Positions 36,401 to 48,900 of a DNA stretch of 64,000 nucleotides are shown in pieces. The notes beneath the pieces were generated by a model. That model saw only the letters and a program-made list of their open reading frames with translations, was not told the DNA's origin and searched no databases. Origin of the DNA: Plazaster borealis. Lineage: Eukaryota > Echinodermata > Asteroidea > Forcipulatida > Labidiasteridae. Positions within the stretch are counted from its first letter, which is position 1; each line of letters starts with the position of its first letter. Position numbers and translations under genes: made by a program. The DNA lies in assembly GCA_021014325.1 (NCBI GenBank), contig CM037467.1:12166773-12230772 (forward strand), given 5' to 3'.

Positions 36401-39400
36401 TCCCGCACCCCTGCCCTCGGCTGGTTACGCCACTAACCTTGTTTCGACCTACTCCCTTGTAACAAGAAAACATATTATTGGTAAATCATTTTATAGGTTC
36501 AGAAACTGTCTTCCTTAATGATCTACATAGTAACAAAGTATCAAATCTGTTAAAGGGTTTTGATGTAGTGTATTCTCAATGCCTAATAAATCAGTTTTGT
36601 AGTACTCGTACTCGGTAATACTAATAGTAACTAGTTCTTATATAGCGCATTTTACAATAACGTCTCAATGCGCTTTACATTGGTGCCCTGGTCATTGGGC
36701 CAATAACATTCCTTTAACCTTTCTCAGCTCTCTGGGGAGTATACAGCCCGAGCTGCCTTGGCGCTCAGAAGGCTTTTTCAAACACATTATCAACCTCTAC
36801 CCTCGCAGGTAGCTATTTACACCCCGGGTTGAAGAGAAGCAATTATAGTGAAGTATCTTGCTCAAGGATACAAGTGTCATGACCGGGATTCAAACCCACA
36901 CCCCGATGACTTAACCATCGGAACTTGAATTCGATGCTATAAACCACTCGGCCACATGACACCCTATACCGGTACTAGTACTTGAGTAGCCTACTACTCG
37001 AGTAGCGTTTTTGATGGTACTCGTACTCGTATTAGTACTCAGAAATCCAAGTCTTGGTTCTCGGCTGTTGGACTCGGACTCGGTACTCAGATATCAGAAT
37101 ACTCAGTAGGCCTACTCAGACGCTTGTACTCGTACTCGATGGACCAAGTACTCGTACTCGAGAACTACTCGACCACCCTGAGCTCGAATGCAACACTTGT
37201 ATTAACTCACCTGACTTCTTCTTCTTGGGTTTTATCTCATCGGTGGTCGGGTCAAATTGAAGGTTTGTGATCAAGGGGGTCATATTGCTGCCACCCGTGG
37301 CTTCTGAGACCGAGTCGGTATCGCGTCTCCTCCTTCGTTTCTCATCGACATTGGAGATATTTGAACGATCTAAAGGCACATCGAGGGTTTAAAAAGCAGT
37401 AATTAAGTATTTGGATTCAATTTCCAAGCAGGCAGTTAAGAAAGCAGGGAAAAACAGACACCAGCGTGCATGAAGCAACTCTCCAACTTACCGAAATAGC
37501 CTGTGGTATTGCAGACTACACCAACATCATGGCTATGATCGTCATCGTGCGCCGTTGCCACTCGGTAGAAGCAATCAATCAACAAGTTCTCGAACCCCGT
37601 ACACCGTACGTCTGTTATGAGGACGGGTCCAGTCCCCGGACCAAAGTCGTCCGCCTCGTCCCGAAGTGCCCCGGCCTGGAAGCCCAGCTGACGGCACACG
37701 ACGTTCGTGTCATTAATAGTCCAGGACTGATCCGAGATGGTACCGACGACACCTTCTGCAGTGGTCAATCGCAAACGCCCCTGGGAAGAATTGCTTCTGC
37801 CGTTATCATCCAGTGCTATGCTGATATTTAGAGTTGCTGTAAATGAAAAGTACAAGTTAATAAGTTCAAAATGTCTAAATCATGGTTTACTCGTAGCCTG
37901 CATTCCAGACGTTAGATGTGTTTTAAACTTTTGTGCTGCGACTCGTATAGGAGGGCGCAAACAAAAAGTGTAGTTATTGTGGTAGACAATGGGCAAGGGA
38001 TTCAAAAATAATGAAGTCGTGACCAAGACCAAGGTAGCCTACTCCCAAAGAGTTAAGCACCGTAAGAGCTGTGAGCACCATATCACAAGGAGGCCCTCTT
38101 GTGGTGGAACAGGGTTCAGGTCAGCGAGAGTTAGCCGTCACGACTGGCCGATTAATCTGTATTTAATTTAGTTACCAAGAATGTGACTGACATACCATTG
38201 TGGCAGGTGTAAAATGGTGGATCTTGATGATCAACGATGCAGCTATCGTCTTCTTCGACCACGCCCAGTTTGTTCACAAAACACCAGGGACTAAGTCGGA
38301 GACCACCCGGGTTCCTGCAGTAGTTATGCGTCACAGTGGAACCCGGTTCTAACCCCTCTAGTTCCCAGTACTGAGAGCCATTGTAACCGCTGGAGGTCAC
38401 GTTGGGGTGAGACCAGGAGAGGCACCCAGGGACTGAACTTTGTCCATTGTAGTCATGTCCAAACGGGGAAAGAAAACATTCCGAGTACACTGCAAGATTA
38501 TCAGAAGGTGGAATTTACATCAAGGGCAAAGTATACCTTTTTTGGAACCGTTCGTTTAATTTAATCCTGTATAAATGTAGACACAATACAAAACTAACCT
38601 GCGAAAATTTCATTTCAAAAGGTGGTGTCTTTTTTGAGATATCGCTGAAAATCTGGAGTGGTTTATGTCCACCACTCAGGAAGAATAATCCGTAATTGGA
38701 ATACGCAATCTGAATAACATAAGTTTTGTATGGTAATTAATTGTTGGAGTTATTCTAAAGGTATGACCTCCCTTTCTTGTGATGACTGATTGGTGGTCTA
38801 AACTGGTAGCAAGCTGCAAACAAAGTTGGGTCGTAAGGCTTTATCTTTCAGCTATGTAGAATTTATGTAAAACATTTTATGGTGTAGACACATTCTCCAT
38901 ACTAAGTTTGCGGTAACATCATGTAAACGTCTTTGATATGAGTCGTGATGGTTCTGTGAAAAGAACCGGTGGTAGTACTTGACCTTTCAATCAGTAGGCT
39001 CTGATGATCTTCATGAGAAAGGCTGAAGCCCTGACCTTGAGTGACCAGAAGTCTCCTCCAACCCCCTCCCCCAACCCCAAGCACAAGTTGGAAGTTTTTG
39101 TTTAAGAGTTACCAACTAGAAATATGAATGGCAGTTAAGTTTAAAAGGAACATGAGGATTCCGTCAACAAACCTGTTTTGCATGGCTCCGGTATAGAACT
39201 CCCTGGCCTATAACAATCAAATTCGCCATCACATTCGTAAAGTGACGTCCGTATCCGTGGACCGGTCCCGCTAGAGTCGCACGTCATCCAGTAACCAGGC
39301 TCCACTGTGATAAAAGTGTTTTGTTAGTGGGGAAATTTTACATCTAAACGTCATGATCGAGCCGCAGCCTCATCCACAGCTGCTAATTCGGTATCTTACT

Positions 39401-41899
39401 TGGCAAGCACACACTTTCGTGAGCAATGAACTTGCTGTATGCTGCCACCATGCGTCCCAAACCAAAAGGCCCCCATAATAGGGCACAAATAAACTGGCCG
39501 CGGTTGTGGGCATTTCCGACAGCCAAGCTCACCTGCATCATCTCAGACATTTAGTGCGCTGCATACTTGGCAGTCCGGACTGCATACTCCCCGCTGAGAT
39601 GGTTTTAGGCTTGAAACAATCCTGACTCGTGCGTAACAATGCAATAATTTATGTCATGGGCGCTATTCTGGGGCGCTATATGTGTCATTGGTTGTTCTTG
39701 TGCACACTTACCAGCTGTCAATGAGAAGGGCATCGTGCGTGAGATTCCGGAACATTTGAACATTTCGACTGGAGTTTCATCCGTGTTGCTCATAAAGACG
39801 CTGCAGTCTATTCAAATTAGACATACAAAAAACATAACTATTCTTAAAATTACTCCAAAAATGTACAGTGAACAAACCAGTAAATAAGTGTTGCTTTCGT
39901 ATAAAGTCTGAACATAACAGCACTTATAACAGAACCTGAAACAGTTCACCAGAAACAATTTTCTAGAATTTAAAATTGAATCGTATTTGAGCTGAAATCT
40001 TGTTTCTGCAAGAGATTATTTCTAAGCTATATCATTTCGATTAGCAACTCCATAACACGGTTTACCCTTTGCCGTTTCGCCTAGACGCACGTGACACATA
40101 CACACGTGTGTGTAAACACCGGCAATCGTGGACCCTCCTTTGTTCAACTCTTTGTGATAGCAACCGTGGACCACAATGTTTTCCTTTGTGATTGCAACAT
40201 CGGACCTATTGTCCATTTTGTTATAGGCCACGGTTTAAATGTGGATACCTACCCAAATTACCGGTTTGTCGACACACATAAAGACCGAAAAACTCCAACT
40301 GCTCTCCCACTGTTTGGACCTCGTGATTTGAACCCCATCCCCGTTTATTTTGACCACAACGTATAACAGAGGACGTGCTCGATGTGTGAGACAACCCATA
40401 ATCTTCCGCCAAAACCATCGGTTAGTTCCACGTTCTCACACACACATGTTTCACCCCGCAATAAACTAAGAACTTATTATCTTTGTTGTCCCACTTTGTT
40501 TTGGACTTCAAGGTCGCCTCTCACTGTCTGCAACGCCCTCATTGGTTTTGTCCGACACTAAAACTGAGGGCGTCATCGTTATTTCAAACCTCCTTCTGTT
40601 AACGTTATTGGTGTGTAACGAGACACACACAACCCGACGGATCCGGTTTGCTGGGTCCTGCTTTTGTAGTTCTTTTATTCCCCTTTCAAAAGAATTCCAT
40701 TTTGGGGTCCAGGTTGAACAAATAATTCCCTTGTGGGGTCCAGGTTGAACAAAGAATTTCCTTGTGGGGTCCATTGTTCTATTGAGTAAAAACACAATGG
40801 CACTCAGCTCACACAACTGTGTAATTTGTTACGTCCTCCGATCGTGGACCTCCTTTGTTCAATTCTTTGTCCTGACAAAATTTGGACCCCTCTGTTTTCC
40901 TTTGTGAGCAATCTTTGACCTATTTTCTCTTATGTTACAAGTCCTCGGTTTGAATGTAACTGCAATGCAATCAGGGACCTCCTGTCGTCCCTCTTTTGTT
41001 TGTACTTCAACTTTTTGGCAACAGCTCCCATTGGTTTTGTACACACTTTCCAACTGGGAACCTAATACCCAACCGGGGACCCCATCCTCTATTGTTATAG
41101 GTCCCACCTACCCACACCTCCACGCTTAAACGCAGATTGCCGGTTCCCTTTGAAGGTTTAATACTCACTGCAATTGTTTTCGTCTGACGATTGAACGCAC
41201 TCGTCCCTCAGGTTACAGAGTACACCGCAGCCTCCGCCGACTGGACACGGCACTTGAGGTGGGTCACATACAGCCTCTCGTCCTATCAATAAAACAACAT
41301 CAATGCTATATCTCTACTCCATTGGCATAACCAGAGGTAGAGACGGCTCTTGCAACCCCTCCCCCACAAATTATGTCTCCCCCACTTGCCCCCTATAAAT
41401 GAAAATGTTTAGCTACACAACTGCTCTACTCACTTATTCAAATATTTCTTAGCCTCCACTTTTGTTTTAACTTGAAGTTTCAGCGCATGGAAACGCCATT
41501 ATACTGTTATACTTCTAAATATTTAGGCCTACCCACCTTATTTCTTTTAAATAGAATAATTTATTTATAAGTATTTTGATTATTTGGGGTAGATTTTTAT
41601 TTGGGACTGGGATCAAGTGTGCATATTCTTACCACAGACTCCAAGAGATTCGTCATGGCCGTTTGGGCATTCGTTCTCGCCGTCACATTCGTACGCCATA
41701 TTGTAGCAATATTGGATGTCCCCACACTGTAGTTCGTTCGAGTCGCACAAAAAATCTCCACCCGAAGTGAACAAAAAAACAGATACCTTATGTATTAAAA
41801 CAGTTCTGGATAACCGTAAACAAACTTTGCGTACAAACTTACTTACTCGCAAGTTTGACAGCTCTGAGTGCGTCATATTTTTGATGGTTTTTAGACAAT

Positions 41900-41955
<56 letters not shown>

Positions 41956-44900
41956 AATTTAATAATGATAACAGTACCAACATTTATGAAGCGCCCTAAT
42001 CGTGAAGGCATGCTCTTGGGCGGTGAACATAGTTATACGAAACATGGCGCGGGTTAAAAATGGCGCTGGACAAATTGAAAATAAATTAAGAAACTGAATT
42101 ATAACAAGTAAATATTCACATTCACTTGAAACCTGTATAGTAATAAGAGGATAAAATGAATTACTGATGAGTATTAAACAAAAAAGGTTTAAAGTGATCC
42201 AATGATAAAATATTAATAATAAAAAACTGTGTTATTAAAGGGTCTGTATACGTTTGGTAATGACTGAAAATTAATGGCAATAAAAACTTACTTGGTAAGA
42301 AATACAGCAGCTTTGGATAGTATAATGCATTTTGAGAAACTGTTCACTTAGAAGTACTGCGGTTATGGAAAAGAGTATCACTTTATATCAAACAAAAATA
42401 ACAAATTGAATCTGAGAAGCGTTACTGACATTAACGTTTCTCAGATTGTGTATTCCAATTGCAGATTATTTATTCCTGCGTGTACAAAAAAACGCTCCGG
42501 ATTTTCGGCGAAAATTTATAAACGCGACCACCTTTTGAAATTCAATTTTCCCAGGTTAGTTTTAAGGTATATATCTACAACTATATAGGATTGAAAAAAA
42601 CAGTGGTTTTCAATTACCAATTGATACAATCCTCTTAAGCAGCCTAAAATTATATATTGCATATAAATATTAACATCTAGTTAAAGGCACTGTACACGTT
42701 TGGTAATTGTCAAAGACCAGTGTTCTCACTTGGTGTATCCCAACATATGCATAAAATAACAAGCCTGTGAAAATTTGGGCTCAATTGGTCATCGAAGTTG
42801 CAAGAAAATGATGAAAAAAACACACCTTTGTTTGTGTGCTTTCAGAAAGGAATAAAAACTTCTTGCAAGAAGTTTTTATTATTAAGTGAGAAATTACCTC
42901 TTTCTCAAAAACTACGTTACTTCAGAGGGACTTGTTTCCTACATTGTTTTATACTATCAACAGCTCTCCGTTACTTGTTACCAAGTCAGTTTTTATGCTA
43001 ATATTTGTTTTGAGTAATTACCAAACGTGTACGATACCTTTAAGCATTCAGTTTGAAATAAAAGTTTCCCACAGGGGAATTCAAAAGAGAAGGATGCGAA
43101 ACAACAAGAGCAACATTGGGAGGAAATCGCTTCCTTTTTTAGTAGAACAGAACTCAATTTCCATTATTGCTATACTGCTATATATTCGTGGCGTGTTGTG
43201 GCCGAGTGGTCTAGTTCACCGGACCCAAGCTCTGGTGTTGTCAGCAGCAGAGTGTGGGTTCGAATCCCGGTCGTGACACTTGTGCCCTTGAGCAAGGCAC
43301 TTAACCATAATTGCTTCGGAAAAGTTGGGAAGGTAGTGCATTCTGTACTACCAGCCAGGCTCCTATGGATGATACCCATGCCTACATCCTAATGGACTGT
43401 GAAGGGGGTAACCCTGTTTCAGCCCCAGGAGTAGGTGGCAACGTGCCCCTGGTGACAGTAGTGTAGCCCTCACCTTGAAGTGGCCGTCCGGCCTTGTGAG
43501 TTGGGCGATATCTCATAAAATAAAAAAATAAAATAAAAATACTGGGCAAGTATCTTCACAGTCCATGTATACAGGGTATTGAGACGAGCTTACCAGGTGG
43601 TGCAATTTTTGGGGGACAGGAGAACTCATCCGATCCATCAATGCAATCTTTATAACCATCGCAAACAAAACTACTTGGAATGATCCATCCTTCAGACTGG
43701 CACTTGTGCATACTAGCTGCAAAAAAAAACAAATAAAAATAAATAAATACATAACATGAATTAATAATAATAAAAAATTGGCGGCCATTTTGAATAGCCC
43801 CACAATGCATTTTTACCATTACGTGACACATCGGTACCACTTTCTTGTAAAAAATAAAAAGTGGACATTTTGTTGAAAAAAAAATTAACATCGGTTGACC
43901 CAAGGTCAAGCAAACGATTGCCAAGGTAACGGTTGACCTCCTATAATAACTTACTTTGAATTTAACAAATCTGGATAAATTTTGGGAAAAGTCAGGACAT
44001 TTTGGTGGTGATCAGACGCAGCATAACAACAATAAGGTGCACAAATTTTGCAGGGGGGCACATTATACCCCCACCCCCGTCCTTACAGGGTGCAAAATAT
44101 GGACATACAAATTAAGATGAACAAGATTTTTGCAAACAAGTTATCAAATTTATTTTAAATTAAAAAACTCAGTATCATTGTGAAAGAATTCGTATTAAAG
44201 AGACTCACCAGCGTCACAATTCTTCTCATCACTTCCATCCAGGCATTCTGATTTATCATTGCAGACCAGTCTCTTACGAATGCAGCCTCCGTGCTGTGCA
44301 CACTTGAACTCACTGTCCTTGCATGCTATTTACCAAGAAGAATACCAAGTCAACTACACAAGTGTACATTATGTTTAGCTTCACCCTCTACTAAACAAAG
44401 GCGCCATAGTAATTTCCTTCAGCTACCTCAGGGACCCAAATCCACTAGGGACATTAACAGTGAACGGTTAACAGAATGCGCTACGCATTAAAGGCACTGA
44501 ACACGTTTGGTAATTGTCAAAGACCAGTGTTCTCACTAGGTGTATCCCAACATATGCATAAAATAACAAGCTGTGAAAATTACGGCACAATTGGTCATCG
44601 AAGTTGCAAGAAAATGTTGAAATAAAAAACACCCTTGTTGTACAAATTTGTGTGCTTTCAGATAGGAATAAAAGGCTTCTTGCAAGAAGTCTTTTATTAT
44701 TTTAGTGAGAAATTACCTCTTTCTCAAAAACTACGTTACTTCAGAGGGAGTCGTTTCTCACAATGTTTTATACTATCAACAGCTCTCTGTTGCTCGTTAC
44801 CAAGTCAGTTTTTATGCTAATATATATTTTGAGTAATTACCAAACGTGTACAGTGCCTTTAATGCCCGTAATAAAAATAAAAAAACCCACAAATTACTTT

Positions 44901-45872
44901 TAGAAACAACCGCTAGGATCGAGAGATAGCCTATCACTGTTACGGTTAGATGAAGCTTAATTAATATGACTTTTGACAAGATTGAAGGTTTGTAAACATC
45001 ACTTACGGCAGTCGTCCTCATCTTCGCCGCCATAGCAGTCTTTTTTCCGGTCACATTTCTTTCTTATTGGTATACAGAGTCCCATAGTACTCCCCGACTT
45101 GGAGCATCGGAAGAAATCCGCGGTGCAAGAACCAGATGCTGACAAATACAAAATGTGAGACAAGCAGAAGATTTGTTTATTGGTTTTAAGGAAAAAACTT
45201 AAAGTCGGTGAAATAAGGCCGTGAAGTAAATTATCCCATTGTCTGTAGGCCTATATAGTGGTATAGAACTGCTGAAACTCCGTACAGAAAAGGGAGGACG
45301 AAGTTACTCAGGTCATGGTTTGTGGCGGGCTATGACCAAATCGCCCCGATAGTGGCTGCTGCTGCTGCCAGCGGCCATTGATGTGTAGCGGTGATAGCTA
45401 GATGGTGAGACTTCCCAATTATGATCGCATCTGCTCCCTCCTACAAAGGCTAAACATGCTCCCAGTCCCTTGTGAATTAGGTGTCATCCTCTAACTTAAG
45501 ATACGTTTCCTTGACAGTCTACCATGTCCTGCAGTTTCCTTGACAGTCTACCCTGTTCTTGAAGATATTGGGGAAAAGAACTTGGACCTCCAACCCGGAC
45601 CATCAGTGTTTTAATGCGAACTGTAAATTGTGATTATAAGACTTACCGTAGTTACAGTTTGTCTCGTCGCTAAGATCGTCTTCACCACACTGTCTGATGC
45701 CGTCACATAATAGGTATTTCTTAATGCACAAGTTTCTTTCTTCGCAAGGAAAATCATCATCGAGGCATGGTGCTGTAAGAGGAAATAAACACATTAACCT
45801 TGAACTGCATTAAAATAACCTCACCAGCGACGACGGCGGCGGCGGCAAAGGCAATATAAACATCATTATCAA

Positions 45873-45904
<32 letters not shown>

Positions 45905-48900
45905 TCAGCAGCAACAGCAACAGCAGCAACAGCAGAAACAATATCAACAGCAATAGCAACAGCAACAGCACAACACAACAGCAACAGCACAGCACAGCAC
46001 AACACCAACACCGACACCAACACCAACACCAACACCAACACCAACACCAACACCAACACCAACACCAACACCAACACCAACACCAAAACCAACACCAACA
46101 TTAACACCAACACCAACACCAGCAACTACAACAACAAAAACATCAAAACCAATAGCAAAAACAGAAACTAAATAATAAATAAATAGTCAACGCATAACGT
46201 TATGGTTAAATTTTGCTTTAAGGCTGTGAAAACTGCTGGAGAATCTGGCATTTTATTTTGTATTAACCGCTGACAAATATCTTAACAATAGCTTTATCTG
46301 ACTGCTTTTCAAAACCTGCAGTCAAAAAATTAAATAACATCAAAATAAAATCATAATAGTAATATAATAATGGTCATAATAAAAGGGAAGATGGTGAACA
46401 AGGCCTTTACTAAAACGATTCGGGTTTTTGTTTAACGGTGTTGTACAAAGGAATAAGGAACTACTGGGAATCATAATTGAGTGCATCATGAAGCCGGCGA
46501 TCGTTGCAATGTCAACAGTCTGTTTGCATTTAGAAGTGCACGTGGCGTGTCTGCCGAATAGAAGGTTTGTTTTTAACGGTTCATTTAACGAGATTATGAA
46601 ATAAGATCTGGTTTCCATTATATATTTTTATTGACGATGGGTTTATTATTGACAAAACTCTAGAGTGAGGTCTGAGTAAAACGGAAGCCACAAGTAGGCC
46701 ATGTAATAAACACATTAATTTTCATAATTTGTTTGAGGCTATCTAAACATTGTGTAACTGTAAGGGACAAATGTATTTTTTTGTTTGCACGTAGAGGGCG
46801 TTGCTTGAGACCTATATCCACTCTAGAGCCATCTTGTTATCCTCATTGAAACCAATGTAACCAAAACGAGGCTTGTGGGGGGGGGATAGGCTGGCCCCTC
46901 GTTTACATAAATTTGAAATCAGAATGGATTGTTGCTACTGCATTCGGGGATCCCGACGGATTTTGTGAAAGTATTACGTCTGTTTATTTTGGAGACAATT
47001 ATTGTGACGCTAGTTGGCAGCAGACTTACAGGGTAAATTAACTGTTCTCGGAAGTTTGCGCATGCTCAGAATCACATGAACAATGAAAAAGTATATGTCA
47101 CATCTGATGCCAAAGTCCCCCATTATTTTACAAGAGCGATTAACGCATTTCATTATTACATTTATACGAATTTATTTATGCATAATGTATTGTTCGAAGA
47201 TGTCAACTGACATTACGGCTCCTGGTGTGACGTAATTATCAAACACCCTCCACGTCCAGATTACGAGAGCTAGTTAAGTTGACATTAGCCTGAGTCATCG
47301 TCCCGGTGCGCGTATGCAGTCAACTCTTTGTGTGAAATGTCCATAAACATTAAAAAGGCATCTCATATGAGATGGATGACTTCCTTTACGGTACAGAAAG
47401 TCTGAAATAATTTGCACATTGAAATTAAATCTACTGTCCGAGGAATTGTAATGTCAAGGGTCCCCTTTTTATTTTAATCTCAGACATTGGAAGTATAATT
47501 TAGCAGAAAGCGTGGAGTTCATTATGAAATTACCCCGTGGATTACTTCAGGCCTCAATAGAGTAATTTGCCCACTAAAGGCCTGTTCTTCATCAGCAGAC
47601 ATGGACACGCAACCAATTTTGTGAACAATTTGCGTAAAAGCTCAACCACATGCGAAAACGTGAAGAATGCTTACAGGAGGTTAATGACAGTATTTTATAT
47701 TTAAACATGGCATTTTGGATGGTTTTAAAATATCGGGGCAAATTATATTTTAGCCCGATTCCACATTCGTTTTGCAAAGCAGTAGACCTTGGAAGTGTTT
47801 TTGGACCGACTACCGTTTTTGGTCGACACCTTGATTTGTTAGACCGCAGAAGTAGCCTATATATAGAATGATGGTTCTTTAAAGATTCACGTTGGCAATA
47901 ATTGTATAGTTAGTTTTTATTAGTGTGTCCGTCCGTCGGTTTTGAAAGACTGAAACAATAAATACAATTAAATAGGTTTGAATTTTTAGAAGTTTTTCCA
48001 TTTTTGTTCTAAAATATTGAAATTGATCGACAGTGTGTCGATCTTCATGTGAATTATAGTAGTTTGAAGCTCGTCGGACACTTACCGTAATACGGAAGAG
48101 AGGCAGATTGATCGACAAGCAACATCTGTCGATGTCTCGACTTGTCGATCACGGAGCGTCGAAGCTTGTTGGTATTGCACACTGTGACTGACGGGAAATC
48201 CAGCGTCGCCTTGCTGATAATCACGACCTGTCGATCAAAGCATTCGAAAGACTCATTTACTCTAAAAATCCCACTTTTAAAACCACTTTTCAGGTCAGCC
48301 TGACTTGGAATTTGTCAGGCCCCCCCCCCCTGGGACCTGGAATCCGGGTCAGTTGTGACCCGGTAGGGCGTACGCATCAAGTAAAGGGCAAGAACAGAAA
48401 CAAAATAATTATTTGCAATGACAACTTAATAATGATTGTTGACAACTATTGATTAAACTTGATTCTCATTTAGGTAAATTATATACCCTTTACCTCAACA
48501 CCAACGGGGTAGCGTAGATATTTCAGCACAAGCCACGTTATCTGAAAAGCAGCAACAGAGAGCCCGGCAAGAAAGAGAACAGTCCACAGCAGACGCCCAA
48601 TTCGAGTCGCAGAACGGAAAATATTCGGGAATCCGTGGGCGGTGGTGACATTGAGCGCGAAGTTCTTGATGGTTTCACACGGTGTTTCGCGCCGCTTGCT
48701 CCCATCGTTCTCGGCGCTGTTGTCCTGGCCATCATGGGTCGGTTTCAGTGCCACGCTTTGCATCATGAAGTCCTCTCGGTCGTTTCTGCTAATTATTAAA
48801 AAAAAATTGAAAAACATAAACGGGAGCAAATTTCATAAAAAATGAAGATGCCATTCAGAATTTATTGTATACTGGCCAATCGCATTGACTACTCCACTTA

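Larger units (their letters stand above)
41169..45772 (-). other. DEG/ENaC exons 5-10: six LDL-receptor class A modules
   Basis: Each exon encodes one module of about 38-44 residues. Exons 45772-45647, 45138-45007, 44325-44209, 41755-41633 and 41282-41169 each have the full six cysteines. Exon 43716-43594 has four, losing two near its start. Calcium-site acidic motifs are visible: DLSDE, GGEDE, DGSDE, DGSDE, NGHDE and QSSDE. LDLa modules normally bind calcium and mediate ligand or protein contact outside the cell. All six exons start and end in phase 1, so any of them can be skipped or duplicated without a frameshift. Confidence 0.9.

Noticed and set aside
45757..46125. 122-codon minus-strand ORF rich in Leu-Val
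   Set aside because: It is a translation of the CCAACA/CAGCAA microsatellite within intron 4 and has no coding character.
45840..46130. Possible CRISPR-like array
   Set aside because: It consists of simple hexamer repeats without spacers in a eukaryotic intron.
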